Shown here in pieces: positions 51,851 through 62,420 of a stretch of 64,000 nucleotides of DNA. The stretch is from assembly GCA_963978895.1 (NCBI GenBank), contig OZ022238.1, forward strand, positions 38,667,820 through 38,731,819, given 5' to 3'. The notes below the pieces were generated by a model. It was not told the DNA's origin, ran no database searches, and saw only the letters and a list, made by a program, of their open reading frames with translations. Every line of letters begins with the position of its first letter. Position 1 is the stretch's first letter. The stretch is from Erpobdella octoculata. Taxonomy: Eukaryota > Annelida > Clitellata > Hirudinida > Erpobdellidae. A program made the position numbers and the translations under genes.

Positions 51851-52717
51851 TCAACATTTCCTTTTAAATTCAAGATTCTGCATATTCACATTTTTAACAC
51901 ATTGAATGGAGTCCAAATACTTATTAATTTCTTGAGCACGTAAAACAGCGTTTATGTTATTTTGGGAAAACCTTCCCTGTGTGTACATTTCCATCCACTG
52001 AACTGTCCATTGTTTAACCTTTAATTCAATTTCTGCAGATATTTTTGATTTCCGCAGACAACCGAGTTGACGTTTCGTCATCGCAAACCTACCAATAAGA
52101 TTCACAGTTTCCCTGCAGTTATGAACAAAAACTTTCAATCTCTTCATGTGGGCTCTCAAAAAAGGTGCAAAAAATGCAAAAACTTCTTTGTTTTTGTCTG
52201 ATATTTCACGACCGTTGAGCTTATTACTTTGGCGTTTTTGTTTGTTTTTTCTGGTGTTTTTTCTCTTTGAGGTGTTGGATGCTTGTTCATATCTGTCATC
52301 CTTGCTTCTAATTTTTGCAAATACATGTTCATCGTAGCAAGAATGACACAGATCAATGCTACTAATATTTGGGGATGTTTTGAATTTTAATAGTCTTGTC
52401 CACAAGTTAACAGGCTCAGAAGCAAGCGTAATTTCACAGTAGTATCTTATTTTTAAATATTTTATTGTGCAGGCGTCATTGTTGACATCGAATTCAATGT
52501 TGAATTCTTTTCTTGCAAAGCAATTTTTTATTTCAGCTTCTACGGACGATGAGTTCTTCAAATCGGTTATTTTTTTATTGCGTACTTTTTTCAGCAATGA
52601 AAGCAAATTTGAAAATGAAAAACCGTTTATTGAAAACTTTCTCGAACATCGCATACTGATTTTTTCCGTTATCAAAAAACTACCGAAACAAAAAAGTACA
52701 AAAACTAATTTCAGCAT
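51851..52717 (-). CDS. Predicted secreted protein, 288 aa, single exon, no known family
   Basis: The first in-frame ATG is at 52717. The frame extends 7 codons further only with a non-ATG start, so I chose the ATG. The N-terminus MLKLVFVLFCFGSFLIT is a clear signal peptide, followed by a mature region with about eleven cysteines in two clusters. The first has RYYCEI and CHSCYDEH, and the second has HNCRET, GCLRK, QCVKN and a terminal KRKC. Between them is a lysine/arginine-rich linker (SKRKNTRKNKQKRQ) that could be a processing site. No transmembrane segment follows, so secretion is expected. An AATAAA lies 54 nt after the stop. I do not recognise the family. A lineage-specific secreted factor is possible, and a chance ORF is unlikely at this length in AT-rich DNA with a signal peptide. 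It lies 660 bp downstream of the last DAPP1-like exon found, on the same strand. Confidence 0.65.
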   Translation of the reverse strand: MLKLVFVLFCFGSFLITEKISMRCSRKFSINGFSFSNLLSLLKKVRNKKITDLKNSSSVEAEIKNCFARKEFNIEFDVNNDACTIKYLKIRYYCEITLASEPVNLWTRLLKFKTSPNISSIDLCHSCYDEHVFAKIRSKDDRYEQASNTSKRKNTRKNKQKRQSNKLNGREISDKNKEVFAFFAPFLRAHMKRLKVFVHNCRETVNLIGRFAMTKRQLGCLRKSKISAEIELKVKQWTVQWMEMYTQGRFSQNNINAVLRAQEINKYLDSIQCVKNVNMQNLEFKRKC

Positions 52718-53376
52718 TGTGAGACGAGTTAAAAGCAATCCATTTAGTAAACAATGACGTTTTTAATGACAACACATTAAATAGCGCTGAATTAAACATT
52801 CCTTTTTCAGACCAGTGGCAATCAAATTTTTAATTTTTTCACTTCTTCCTGAAAAAAACAAAATATTTTGTTTCATATAAGCAAATATCTTAATTACTCA
52901 TATTTTTAAATTTGCGATTGTTTAAAACAATTCAGAAATCTTAATAACTTTCGACTGTGTCACAAAAACAAACTTTCGATGTTTGCAAACTTCAAACATC
53001 GAACTTTATTTGGCGTCCCAAGTACGTTTTTTTTTAGCCATGGACTCATAGATTGTATATAGTTCTATCTAAGAGTACATGCTTTAGCGCATCCTAGTTG
53101 TAAATGTTTAATTAATCTACCTTCGATGAACCATATTTTGTAATCAATAAGCTTGAAAAAATAAAAGTCTAGATATATAGATATATATACTTATGTTAAA
53201 TCTACTCATCTCATTATTCAGAATCTATGTCGTTTATGTAAAAAAACCAAACCGCTAAGATTTGATTTGCCTTTTCCACCGTATTGAATTTTATAAAAAA
53301 AAAAACAAATGTTTTAAAAACTCTGAACAATATAAAAAATACTACAAAAAGTAATGTTGTGAAAATTTAAACAAAC

Positions 53377-53464
53377 CAATCTTTCTTGTACAACTGCGAT
53401 CCAGCTTTCAAGATCGGAAACCGTTGCTGCGGCAAAAAGAAATTTTCTCCACGGCGTAACCAAG
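53377..53464 (-). CDS. DAPP1: DAPP1-like exon: PH domain C-terminal strand and helix
   Basis: Acceptor CATTTTCAG, 88 bp. The first base completes a valine codon begun in the previous exon, giving FVLVTPWRKFLFAAATVSDL and then ESWIAVVQERL. A GTTTGT donor follows the leucine in phase 0. If that donor is not used, the frame runs 23 codons further to a TAA, so the true C-terminus is open. Confidence 0.8.
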
Positions 53465-55340
53465 CTGAAAATGAATGCAATTCAGCCTTTTAAGTTATTT
53501 CAGCTTAAATAAAAAAAAACATATTTCAAAATGATTAAATATGAAATCTGATCAAACTAACACGAAAACATTTTCTCTTCCTGAAATTTCGCCAACAGGT
53601 GTTTCTTTACAACAACTTGTACAATCTCTGAAGTCGATGACTCCTTTCGGAGTAGTGTCTTCGGGTTTTTGATAATATTTCAGAGTCGATGATTCTACAA
53701 CACACCATCGCTCTTTCCAGTTCTGTATTTTTTAAACCAAATATAAATATGTTTGCTTGGTTTATTTTTAAACTGTATTAATTTATATAATTTATTTATA
53801 CCACAGAATCTTGTAAACCATTCATTGAAAACAAGACCGAATTATAATTGGTTTTCATAGAAAAACATGATATTCGTGAACTATAATGACTTTATACACT
53901 CACAATAAGCTTTTTAAATTAAGTTTCAGCGGTGAATCCAAGAATTTCGTAATGGGGGGGGGATTTTTTTTAGTTTTTTGCAACAACCCGTTGTAAGATA
54001 TTAGGAATTTTTTTATTCAGTACAGCCAAACAAAAATTTAGAACTTAACTTTTTTAATACTCTCTTTCTCTTTTTTCCGCTTTTTCTTTGCCTTTGTCTA
54101 TGTATTTTTTCAACACAACCCACCTTTTTTCCATCGTACTGCGGAGTTATGTCGTCAGACATTTCTATTTTGAGAATGACTTAATTGCAGTATTAATTAT
54201 TTAGGATCACTTATCACAGATGGCAAAATATTATTTTTTTTCGAAGAGAATAGTTTTTTATGTCCTTTGGTAGACGTTTTCGTGGGAGTGACTTAACGAG
54301 ACTTTTTATGTGTTAACATCCAAACTGGAACTGTTCAAGACAAATTCAAACAACTCGACTACTTCTATGATTTTGAGCGGCGAGATATTGTCATGGCTAC
54401 AAAGATAACTTTGAGCAGTTGCGCTTATTTTTGGAAATCGTCCTCCTCCCTAAACAGTATTTATAGCTGGTTGATGAAAAACGAAATGAAAAAGCCCGAA
54501 ATTATTAATTATCTGTCAAATATCAGAACAATTGATAGTCGAGAAATGAATTTAGTAAAGATGAAGCCTTGGACTACAATTCTTATTTTTATTATTTTAT
54601 TATTTAAATGTAAATGTAAATGTATAACATTTGGGCGCTACTTCGTATATCAATTAATACCCCAGCAGCGCCGGGAACGGCTAGTGCATATTGGATCACA
54701 CAGTGTTACCTGCCACCCGCACGTGTCTCCGAGATCGGAATGTGCCTATTACATCCCAGTCGTGAAACTGGAACTCATTTATCGACCAATGAAGGATGAA
54801 AGGCTGAGTTGGCCTGAGCCGTGTAAGTGAATTCTTTGCTCAACGGAATTACGCCTCGTCGTGACTAAGATTTGAACCCACGACGGCAGGATGATAGCAT
54901 AACTGCTTTCACCGCTTAACTGGTTAATAAAGATTTACTTACTTACTTACTTACATACAAACAAACAGAATTAAGTAGCAAGCTTTGTAAAAAGTTAAAG
55001 TTATTTGTTAAAACTTGTTAATTATACTACTTCAATTATATAACTAACCTTTTCCCATTGCCTCTCAAGTTGTGTGAAAATATCATTACGATCGGATGAA
55101 TGGTGTAACAATGCATACAAGACTTACATATATACCTACACACATATTTTTTTTTTTTTTTTTTATAATAGTTTATAGTCCTTTACACCAAGTGTTTTAA
55201 GACTGAAACGGCTGTGTGCAAGAAGCATCTAAGTACTTCCAGTGGTGGATCATAATTTGATCCTTTTAACTTTTCCCTCCTCCTTTCTCCAGGCTTGGGA
55301 CTGGCTTGCAAAAGCAAGGCGGAGTTTCCTACACACATAA

Positions 55341-55435
<95 letters not shown>

Positions 55436-58400
55436 TTACTGAAAGCTTACACAAACGTTTTTATCATCTTGACCATCTGTAATTTTTCTATTTTCTGTAT
55501 ATATAACCAGTAATGAGTTTTAACTACTTTAAAAGTAGTTAACTACTATATTTAACTACTCATAAAAAAGTAGTTAGTAACTATTTCCTAACTACTTTTA
55601 ACAGCAGTAGTTATTAACTACCTCTTAACTACTGCCTAGTAGTTAACTAGTAGTTAACTACTTTTTAACATTAACCAAAAAAATCTTTAACATTTGCAGT
55701 TAAATACAAGTTAAATAAACCTGATTTTTCAAACTCTTGGTTATTTATGTATGCCAAAAAATGTTCTTTAATCAAATATTTTTTGTTCATTGTTCAAAAA
55801 ATTGGAAAATTATTGCAATAGCTGTTGCTAGAAGATATTCTTCATTTTCCAAAACAGGACCAAATCGTTTTTCTATACCTTGAGATAGTGCTTGTAAAAG
55901 AGCGTTGATGGTTTTATCTGAACATGATGTTATTTTTTAAATCCTATGATGGTTGGAATAATGTGACCATCGTATGACTTTTCACTTTGCGGTGACTATT
56001 GGTTTTATAATCTGAATGAACGATTTAAAAAAAGCAAACTCAATCTCTTTAAATGCAGCTTGCCTTAACTTCTTCTGACAATCACAAACATTATTGAAAG
56101 CTATATTAACAATCCTTTCAACTAAATAGAATTTTGAGCAACGCCGTGTAACATTTGGCTTTATAAATGTTGAACCACTAATGTCCTGTACAACCTCAGC
56201 TTTTTTTACATTGCGATGAAAGGAGTTTGATAATGGTACAACATTTGCCATTGATCTATCATAAAGTTGTTTGTATTTCAAATTATCCCTTACTTTCAAT
56301 GCACCAACACTTATCACGAAATTTAAGGTATGACTAGAAGTAGCCTGTCAAAAATGACCATTTTTGTGGTTTTTATCGAACTATCAGATATTAACTAAAG
56401 AACGTTTTCTTCTCTACCATTATTAATTGTGGTATCATCAAAAAAATGTTCAATGCTTTGGATCAAACCTGGTTTGAGCAAATTAAAATCACTAATTTTT
56501 ATGGGCACCTTCGTAAGACAGTTTCAATATCTAGCGATGTTTTATTTTAAACTTTAAATCCAGCATTATGTTTGATGTAATCAGATAACCTCTTGCATAA
56601 TAAGCTTAGGAAGAACCAAGGATATCTTGGGAAGAACGTTTTGGATCTTTAGTACTGACAGTGTACAATTGCGTAAAAACCTTTATTACACACAATCAGA
56701 TTACTTCTTGCAAAAAAGCTTAGAAAAAACGTTTTGGATATTTGGGACTGATAGTGTACAAGTGCGTAATAACTTTGATTACACACCTGCGCGCACTAAT
56801 TTCACTGACTACTGACCACCTCAGCCTCCGTGTTTTGCAAAAATTGCTGACATACAGACATAGGTAATTATGTATGTAGATTACCACAGTGTTTATGAGG
56901 AGGTAAAAGAAGCACATCGTCAGAATTATCAATATTATCTTGCTCACTTTCTATCAAATCTAATATACTTTCACCACTAGATCTTCATTAATTACATACA
57001 TGTCATATACTGGCTCATCCACTTCAGTTTCATCATCTATAGAGTATTTTTCAGCCACCAAAAAAGTAAAGTAGTTAAAAAAATAGTTAACTACTGTAGT
57101 TAATAACTATTTTAAAAAATAGTTAACTACTAGTTGTTAACTAGTTTAACAAAAAGTAGTTATTAACTATTTCTTAACTACTGTAGAGTAGTTAATAACT
57201 AGTAGTTAACTATTTATAGTTAGTAACTACCCATCACTGTATATAACAAGAATGTTGCGTGGGTTTTCTATGTGTACGTCTATTACAATAGCTAGAATAT
57301 CGCAGAATGGCAGAATATGTTAATTAATCTAAACTGATTCAATAAGAATACCTATAAAATAAAATAAATGAAAAAACATATAATAATTAATTTGATTAAC
57401 TGTGAACCTATTTTAACATTGAACGGGTAGCTAATTGATCAACGTGATCTAACTTACAGCCTGTTCTCTGTGAAGTCGATCCTGTGTCCAGCACCATGGA
57501 CTTCTATATGATAGCTATTATATTAATAATAATTATATCCATGGCCGCACCCATTCGGAGGTCTAATCAGCCCCTCGTTGTTTATTGGATGAGTGAAATG
57601 CGTACCAGATTTGCAATCAAGAAAATAAAGGCTTGGCACGTCCTAATTTCCAACGCAGTGTACTGAGACTGAGGTCATATATTCACGACTCGACTACAAC
57701 AAAACGGTCTATTGATGTATACTGTCTATTACAGTTCTCAATTTTGACACATACAGTTTCAGTTTAAAAAAACAATTGTTTTGTTGTGACATTAAATACT
57801 TAAACCAAGTCTTGAATTAGATGTTATTTAAAATATAGCCATTTGTGACTATAAAATAAATCAGACTGTGCCAATTAAAATTAAAAAATTGATGTTAGGG
57901 CTAAGTAAGAGCTTGAAACTTAGTTCAAAGAGTTTTGATCATTTAAAATCCTCATGAGACCTAATTACGACAATTTATTTTTACTGAAAACTAAAACATT
58001 TGGGTTATTCACATACATCAAAGTTGGCTTTAAAAAAATTAGTTTAATTGAGTTGTTTCAGTTTTGTCTTGTTTCGTTATCCGCTTTTATGAAAGTTTCA
58101 GACGTATTTTTTGCTGTCGAAACATATAATAACAGGCAGTTAATGTTTTCGGAGGAGATTTAAACAAGCAATGCCAATTTCTTTAAAAAGGAGAGTTTAT
58201 AAAAAATGAACTGAAGAAATGTTGAATTAATGAACACTTGAACACAAAAACAAATAGTGCTTAAAACAAATTAAAAACGACGTCATTTATTTTCAAACTC
58301 ACCTTAACAAATCCTCCTTGTTTGATGAGATACCCAGTTTTCTTGGGCACTGTGTCCTATTAAGGAATAACAATGTTATTCAAATTTACAATATATCCAA

Positions 58401-61400
58401 TTAATCAACTAGTTTAACATTAAAAAAAACATTCTAAAATTATAAGGTTTAATTAATAACTATATTTAAATTGTTTGTAGCAAGGTTATTTTAAAACTTT
58501 CCCAGATTTTCATAGGACCTTCATAAAGTATGATGCACATTTAAAGGCTTTAAATAGACAGCAGAAAAGCTTTTAGCAACAGCTAATTTAGCCGCGAACT
58601 CTTTAGCAGAAAATTAAACCAGAAATTTGTTCATAGATTTTATTTCCCACAGTTGAAGAAAAAACTTTTGAGATAAATATCGTCAAATCACGATGTTCAT
58701 ATCACATCTGTTTCAAATTCCGATGTATTTTATAGTTTTTTTCAAAAGAAAACAAATGAAGTTTGTAGCAGAAGTCCAAGAAAAAAGCGCGTCTATCTCA
58801 AATATATAAAAGATTTTTTAAACAAATTAACCGTAAAAAAACATTTTCTACTTGTTCGTTTTTGATGGGTGAAATTTTGTAAGCATTTGAGTTTTTAGAT
58901 TAAATGTATTTTTACTTTTTTACTTTTTAGTTTTTTTCGCTAGGTGGCAAACCTTAGCCAGTTGAATTTAAAATATTATAACTTGTTTACTTTGTGGCAA
59001 TATATGATCTATCGAGGACAATGTTTAAAAACACCATCGTATTGAATTTTCGGACAGACAAAATCTCAAACAAACAGACATCAAAGTGACCTAATAAAAA
59101 CGTTGTAAAAAAAGGATTATGATGGTATGAGACAACAATGTTTCCATTAATAGCAAATAACTTAGGAATGGAAATTTTATTTTATTTTCAATGAAAGGTA
59201 GAAATGAAATTTAATTTTAGAATAGAGTTCGAAACAGGAATGGAAATTTCATGGGTAAATAGAATATGACAAAAAAGTAGAAATTATTTTTTGATTTAAA
59301 ATAGGAATTATTTGTAAATGAAATTATAGGTGCTAGGATAGCCGAGTTGGTAGAGCGTCAGATTTGATTGCGAAAGTTACGGTTCAACTCTTACTCGCCT
59401 ACGTTATCGAATAATTAGTGGGTAAAATCGTTTTTCCATGGGACATGTAAAAGACCAGTGCCACTAAGGTATGCTTAAAAGATGCTTTATTAATATTCAC
59501 ATTTATTGATGGATTAAAGCAAAACTAAGTTAAAAAATATCATTATAATCAAAATATATGATCCAAGTCAGTTTATTTTTCAGAAAAATTTGCGGCGTTG
59601 TACCTCTATTGTATTGTACTACATCGTATTTGTTTATAATAATTTCTGAAACTTCAAAATTGCTAAGACTTCGTCTAATTTACTTAGTGCTAGAAAAAAT
59701 ATAGAGGAAGTTATTTTCATCGGACAAAGATTCTGGGAGATCAACACTATGCCAGTCTGGTAGACTGGTACTGATATAGTGTTAGTGAGTTAAACTAACA
59801 CAAGCAATTTTACTGCCAATTTGAAGTGTTTTCTAACCAGGCATACGAGAACTAATTGAACAAAAAAAAAAGATTAGCTACTGATTGAACGTTTCATAAT
59901 TTGGTTGTTAGCTACATAGGTCTAAATCATAATTATATCATAAATTAGACATTATACTAATCGATAGCATTTTGTAAGTATAATTGATAATGTATGGATA
60001 AATTATAAGTATGAAAATAATTAGTTTAGTGTTAAATGAAACTAAAACTTTTGTAACCATTTTACCCAGAGGTGTCCGTGGGTCCAATTTTAAGCGACCC
60101 AACCCAACCCACCAACTGACAAATCCGACCCGATCCAACCCACCACAAGATAGAAATTCCTGACCCAACCCAGCCCAACAACAACAAAAATTCTGAAAAC
60201 ATTAATATTAACGTGTACAAATTTTAAAATACATCAAGAGTGGATCAGAATGCTTGCACGCATAGCCAATCTAATAAGTTCAATTGATTCCACTTTTTCT
60301 CATTCATTTAATTCAATGTGCTGCCATCTTTTCACGTTACGTATGAATTGATGTATAGAGAAATTTTTACCATATATTTCTAAAACTACAAAATATTTTT
60401 TCAATAAATTTATGTTTCGATTTCTTACAAATTTTAAGTCGACCCAACCCAACCCACCTCAAGTTAAAAATTCTCGACCCACCCCAACCCAACCCGACCC
60501 AACCCAATCCAACCCATGGGTCAACCCAACCCATGGACAGCTCTGATTTTACCCTTGAAAATAGCTAGAACACAAAACAAAAATAAGTGACTGTTAATGT
60601 TTTTTTTATAAATATCAATGGAATAGAAATAGAAATATTTGTTTAAATGATAATTGAAATAGAATAGAAATATAATTTGTTTCAGTAATAGATTGTAAAT
60701 AGAATAAGAGTTCAAATAGATATTATTTGACAAAAATTAATAGAATTAGAATTGAAATAGAAATTATTATAGTAATGGCAATACAACTTTAATGGAAATT
60801 TAATGGGTTCAAATTGAAATAGAATTATAATGGAAATTATTTGGCAAATAGAAATAACACTGATCTGAGTGATCTGAGATACCTCACAGATGTCTTTACG
60901 AAGACGTTGAAACAACTGAAATCAGAATTGACAAAAACATTACAGATTATGTTTGAAGTTTGAAACAAGTGTCTAAATATTTTAATTTACAATGGTTTGC
61001 TGTTTAAGTTTTAAGCACCAAGAATTGAGATTTAAATAGATTTTGAGGCACAAACCTGCATAACCAAAATCATTGCGGCGACAACCTCAAAATAAAATTG
61101 AACCTCATTTAATGAAAGACAGTTTTAGGCCAGAATAAAAAATAAAATTAAACCAAAGAATAATATGGAAAAGTAAATTATAAATTATTTTTAAATTTAC
61201 CATCTACCGTTATTTTAGTCATTAAAACATATATCAAAATAGCTTGGAAAAAAGTAATAGGGTGCCGCTTTTGAGCCAAGACTCGCACAATAGTGCCTGT
61301 AACAGCTCTTGTTTGTGGGATTACTCAAGTTTACGTGCCACTCATACGTGTATCTAAAATGGAGAATGTCGAACATTACTATTTCCAGTACCGAAATTTG

Positions 61401-61900
61401 TATACATTTCACCGATCTAAGAAGGAATAGAAATTAGAAAGCTAAGTCAGTCTTCGGAGAAAAGCATCTTAATTTGTATACTCGGAAACACTAAGCTTGC
61501 AACTGAAACAAGGATGTGATATAATTAATAAAAACCAGTTTGGGTTTGGTGCTTTCAAAAATTTGATGAAATATTGACACAACCAAGTCTTATGCAAACT
61601 ATAATATGGATGCTTATACTAACCAAGCGCAGTATTTACACATTTTTATTTAACTCGGTCAATATAAGCATTTATATCATAGTTTGCATGTGAACTGGTT
61701 GTGTCAATATTTTCACCATCCTCCCACACTTTCTTTTAGTTTCAGTGAAATTCAATTACTACATAAACTTTAAATAAAAAAATTCTGCTGAAAACCTACT
61801 GTAGGATTAGTAGAGAACATCTGGCCATGAACCACAAAGTCTTCATGGAAGGTTTTATGTTTAGGAACCTGAAGAGGTGATTTCAACAATATGGCATTTC
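53377..61900 (-). CDS. DAPP1: DAPP1-like SH2/PH adaptor, partial gene (4 exons found)
   Basis: Exons in transcript order: 61800-61900, 58303-58356, 53562-53722, 53377-53464. All junctions are GT-AG and in phase. The joined product ends an SH2 domain (AILLKSPLQVPKHK) and then carries a PH domain: KKTGYLIKQGGFVK, NWKERWCVVESSTLKYY, ENVFVLVTPWRKFLFAA, and the C-terminal helix with the invariant tryptophan, DLESWIAVVQERL. DAPP1 (Bam32) has K-E-G-Y-L-T-K-Q-G-G-L-V-K and an N-x-F-x-L-V-x-P-x-R-x-F pattern at the same places, and the same SH2-then-PH order. It is a PI3K-pathway adaptor recruited to the plasma membrane by PI(3,4,5)P3 and PI(3,4)P2. The lipid-binding K...K-x-R-W set is present. The 5' exons with the rest of SH2 lie beyond the right edge. 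The 3' end is not fixed. Confidence 0.8.
53562..53722 (-). CDS. DAPP1: DAPP1-like exon: PH domain core
   Basis: Acceptor AATACAG, donor GTTAGT, 161 bp, phase 0 in and phase 2 out. Encodes NWKERWCVVESSTLKYYQKP, GVIDFRDCTSC and GRENVF. The N-W-K-x-R-W start is the standard second strand of PH domains. The following intron is only 97 bp. Confidence 0.85.
53940..53970 (+). repeat. Transposon-end-like GCGGTGAATCCAAG sequence
   Basis: GCGGTGAATCCAAGAATTTC followed by a G-run. Related to GCGGTGGATCCAGGAGGGG at about 48635. Both look like remnants of one element family. Confidence 0.4.
54640..54955 (-). mobile_element. tRNA-derived SINE, family 3, with (ACTT)n flank
   Basis: The minus strand starts with a tRNA-like head: TTAACCAGTTAAGCGGTGAA (A-box region), then GTCGTGGGTTCAAATC (B-box region). 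A body with GGCTCAGGCCAACTCAGCC and GGTCGATAAATGAG follows. (ACTT)n lies at 54935-54954. The open frame at 54393-54830 runs into this SINE and is not accepted as a gene. Confidence 0.65.
55050..55140 (-). mobile_element. Helitron-like fragment
   Basis: In reverse it carries the block GCATTGTTACACCATTCATC and GAAATATTTTCACACAAC... shared with 22810-22860. Confidence 0.5.
55347..55432. repeat. (TA)n microsatellite, about 86 bp
   Basis: Uninterrupted AT dinucleotide array in the DAPP1-like intron. Confidence 0.95.
55508..57239 (-). mobile_element. hAT transposon, 1732 bp, exact 8-bp target duplication
   Basis: Ends are CAGTAATGAGTTTTAACTAC on the left and, on the reverse strand, CAGTGATGGGTAGTTACTAA on the right. 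They are flanked by TATATAAC at 55500-55507 and 57240-57247. Dense AACTACT/AGTAGTTA sub-terminal repeats occupy about the first and last 170 bp. The minus strand encodes broken hAT transposase: SGSTFIKPNVTRRCSKFYLVERIV, then KTINALLQALSQGIE-like, K-N-D-L-V-L-F-W-K-M-like and LLLQ*FSNF fragments. The usual T-R-W-N-S core reads T-R-R-C-S here. Stops and frameshifts make it non-autonomous today. It lies in the intron between DAPP1-like exons 58303-58356 and 53562-53722. Confidence 0.88.
56580..56800 (+). repeat. Two-copy internal duplication within the hAT element, period about 115 bp
   Basis: AACGTTTTGGATCTTTAGTACTGACAGTGTACAA-like sequence at about 56634 recurs at about 56738 as AACGTTTTGGATATTTGGGACTGATAGTGTACAA-like sequence, with matching flanks (AATCAGATTACTTCTTGCA). 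Confidence 0.7.
57248..58302. other. Intron sequence, no exon seen
   Basis: AT-rich part of the DAPP1-like intron. Short open frames at 57484-57666 and 57954-58163 have no domain or fitting splice sites. Confidence 0.4.
58303..58356 (-). CDS. DAPP1: DAPP1-like exon: PH domain first strand
   Basis: A 54-bp exon, phase 0 at both ends, acceptor TTAATAG, donor GTGAGT. Encodes DTVPKKTGYLIKQGGFVK, differing from the remembered vertebrate DAPP1 stretch K-E-G-Y-L-T-K-Q-G-G-L-V-K at only three of thirteen positions. The paired glycines and lysines form the phosphoinositide-binding loop. Confidence 0.85.
59329..59510 (+). mobile_element. tRNA-derived SINE, family 2 copy B
   Basis: GGTGCTAGGATAGCCGAGTT (A-box region) and TTACGGTTCAACTC (B-box region), then a body sharing CATGTAAAAGACCAGTGCCAC with the copy at 16000-16195. 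It looks better preserved than that copy. Confidence 0.85.
60068..60542. repeat. Paired (CCAACCC)n-rich blocks in one dispersed element
   Basis: Blocks at 60068-60182 and 60435-60542 both contain GACCCAACCCAACCCACC-like runs with AAATTC(C/T)(T/C)GACCCA. About 250 bp of AT-rich sequence separates them. The motif resembles, but is not, a telomeric repeat. Confidence 0.7.
60870..61799. other. Intron sequence of the DAPP1-like gene, nothing firm
   Basis: No exon with fitting phase was found. The minus-strand open frame at 61215-61412 has no known domain, and a possible 48-bp exon near 61040-61087 was considered and not accepted. Confidence 0.35.
61800..61900 (-). CDS. DAPP1: DAPP1-like exon: end of SH2 domain and linker
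   Basis: Acceptor TATTACAG, donor GTAGGT, 101 bp. Two bases complete an upstream codon, then 33 codons read NAILLKSPLQVPKHKTF and HEDFVVHGQMFSTNPT. The A-I-L-L-K-S-P-L stretch is the last SH2 strand (vertebrate DAPP1 has a V-L-K-H-P block here). The phase-0 donor fits the 58303-58356 exon exactly. Alone it would be weak evidence, and it gains support from the joined frame. Confidence 0.65.
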
Positions 61901-61984
61901 CTGTAATAATTATAAAAATATAATTATAGTATAATATATTATTATGAATTATGAATATAATAATTATATAAAATTAAAAACATG

Positions 61985-62420
61985 TTTTTCTAAAACGTAC
62001 AAAATAAATTTAAACATAAAAGCGTGGGGCGCAATCGTTGCAATAATAGAAGTGCAAAAAACGACCCCACGCTTTTATGTTTGTAATTTATTTTGTATTT
62101 CTTAGAGCAGTTTATAAAAGCATGTTACTAATTTTCTAAAATTTATTATTTATTTTCTTCTTTTTAATTTTTAAACTTTTATTAAGCTCATTTAATCGCA
62201 ATAATAATAAAAATGATAAATAATTAACAACTTTGGAACTTAATATTATTGACTTTATAAAAACTTGTCTTCATCTCTTACGATTGTAATGAAAACTTAT
62301 GCCAGCTATGTATTACGCTACGCTTATACTAATTTAAAATTTAATTATTAATTTTCAATTCAATATTGTTAAGGTATCCTAAATACGACTATATTTTAAA
62401 TTTCACATCAAAATTGCACT
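61985..62420. mobile_element. Foldback-like element, copy 2
   Basis: Core arms AAACATAAAAGCGTGGGG (62014-62031) and its exact complement (62056-62073) enclose a 24-bp loop. Weaker complementarity extends outward through ACATGTTTTTCTAAAACG and its counterpart near 62125. The same structure and downstream sequence occur at 7335-7800. The element may extend to 62839, whose last 28 bases match the window's first 28. Confidence 0.7.

Larger units (their letters stand above)
59136..60869. mobile_element. Possible hAT-like non-autonomous element with AGAAAT sub-terminal repeats
   Basis: About 59140-59328 and 60600-60865 are both packed with TAGAAAT/GGAAATT words. The right edge ends AAATAACACTG and the left begins CAATGTTTCCATTA, which could be hAT-type CARTG ends. 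No 8-bp target duplication matched, so the limits are tentative. A SINE (59329-59510) and the CCAACCC repeat lie within. Confidence 0.35.

Noticed and set aside
54393..54830. 145-residue open frame with ATG and a hydrophobic stretch
   Set aside because: Its last third is the family 3 SINE in antisense, and the first part has no recognisable domain. An exonised SINE is possible but unsupported.
60068..60542. Internal telomere repeat
   Set aside because: CCAACCC runs are degenerate and embedded in a dispersed repeat, and the common animal unit TTAGGG/CCCTAA is absent.
61040..61087. 48-bp phase-0 minus-strand exon between two DAPP1-like exons
   Set aside because: It would fit by phase (GAG acceptor, GTTTGT donor), but the acceptor lacks a pyrimidine tract and the peptide has no counterpart in DAPP1.
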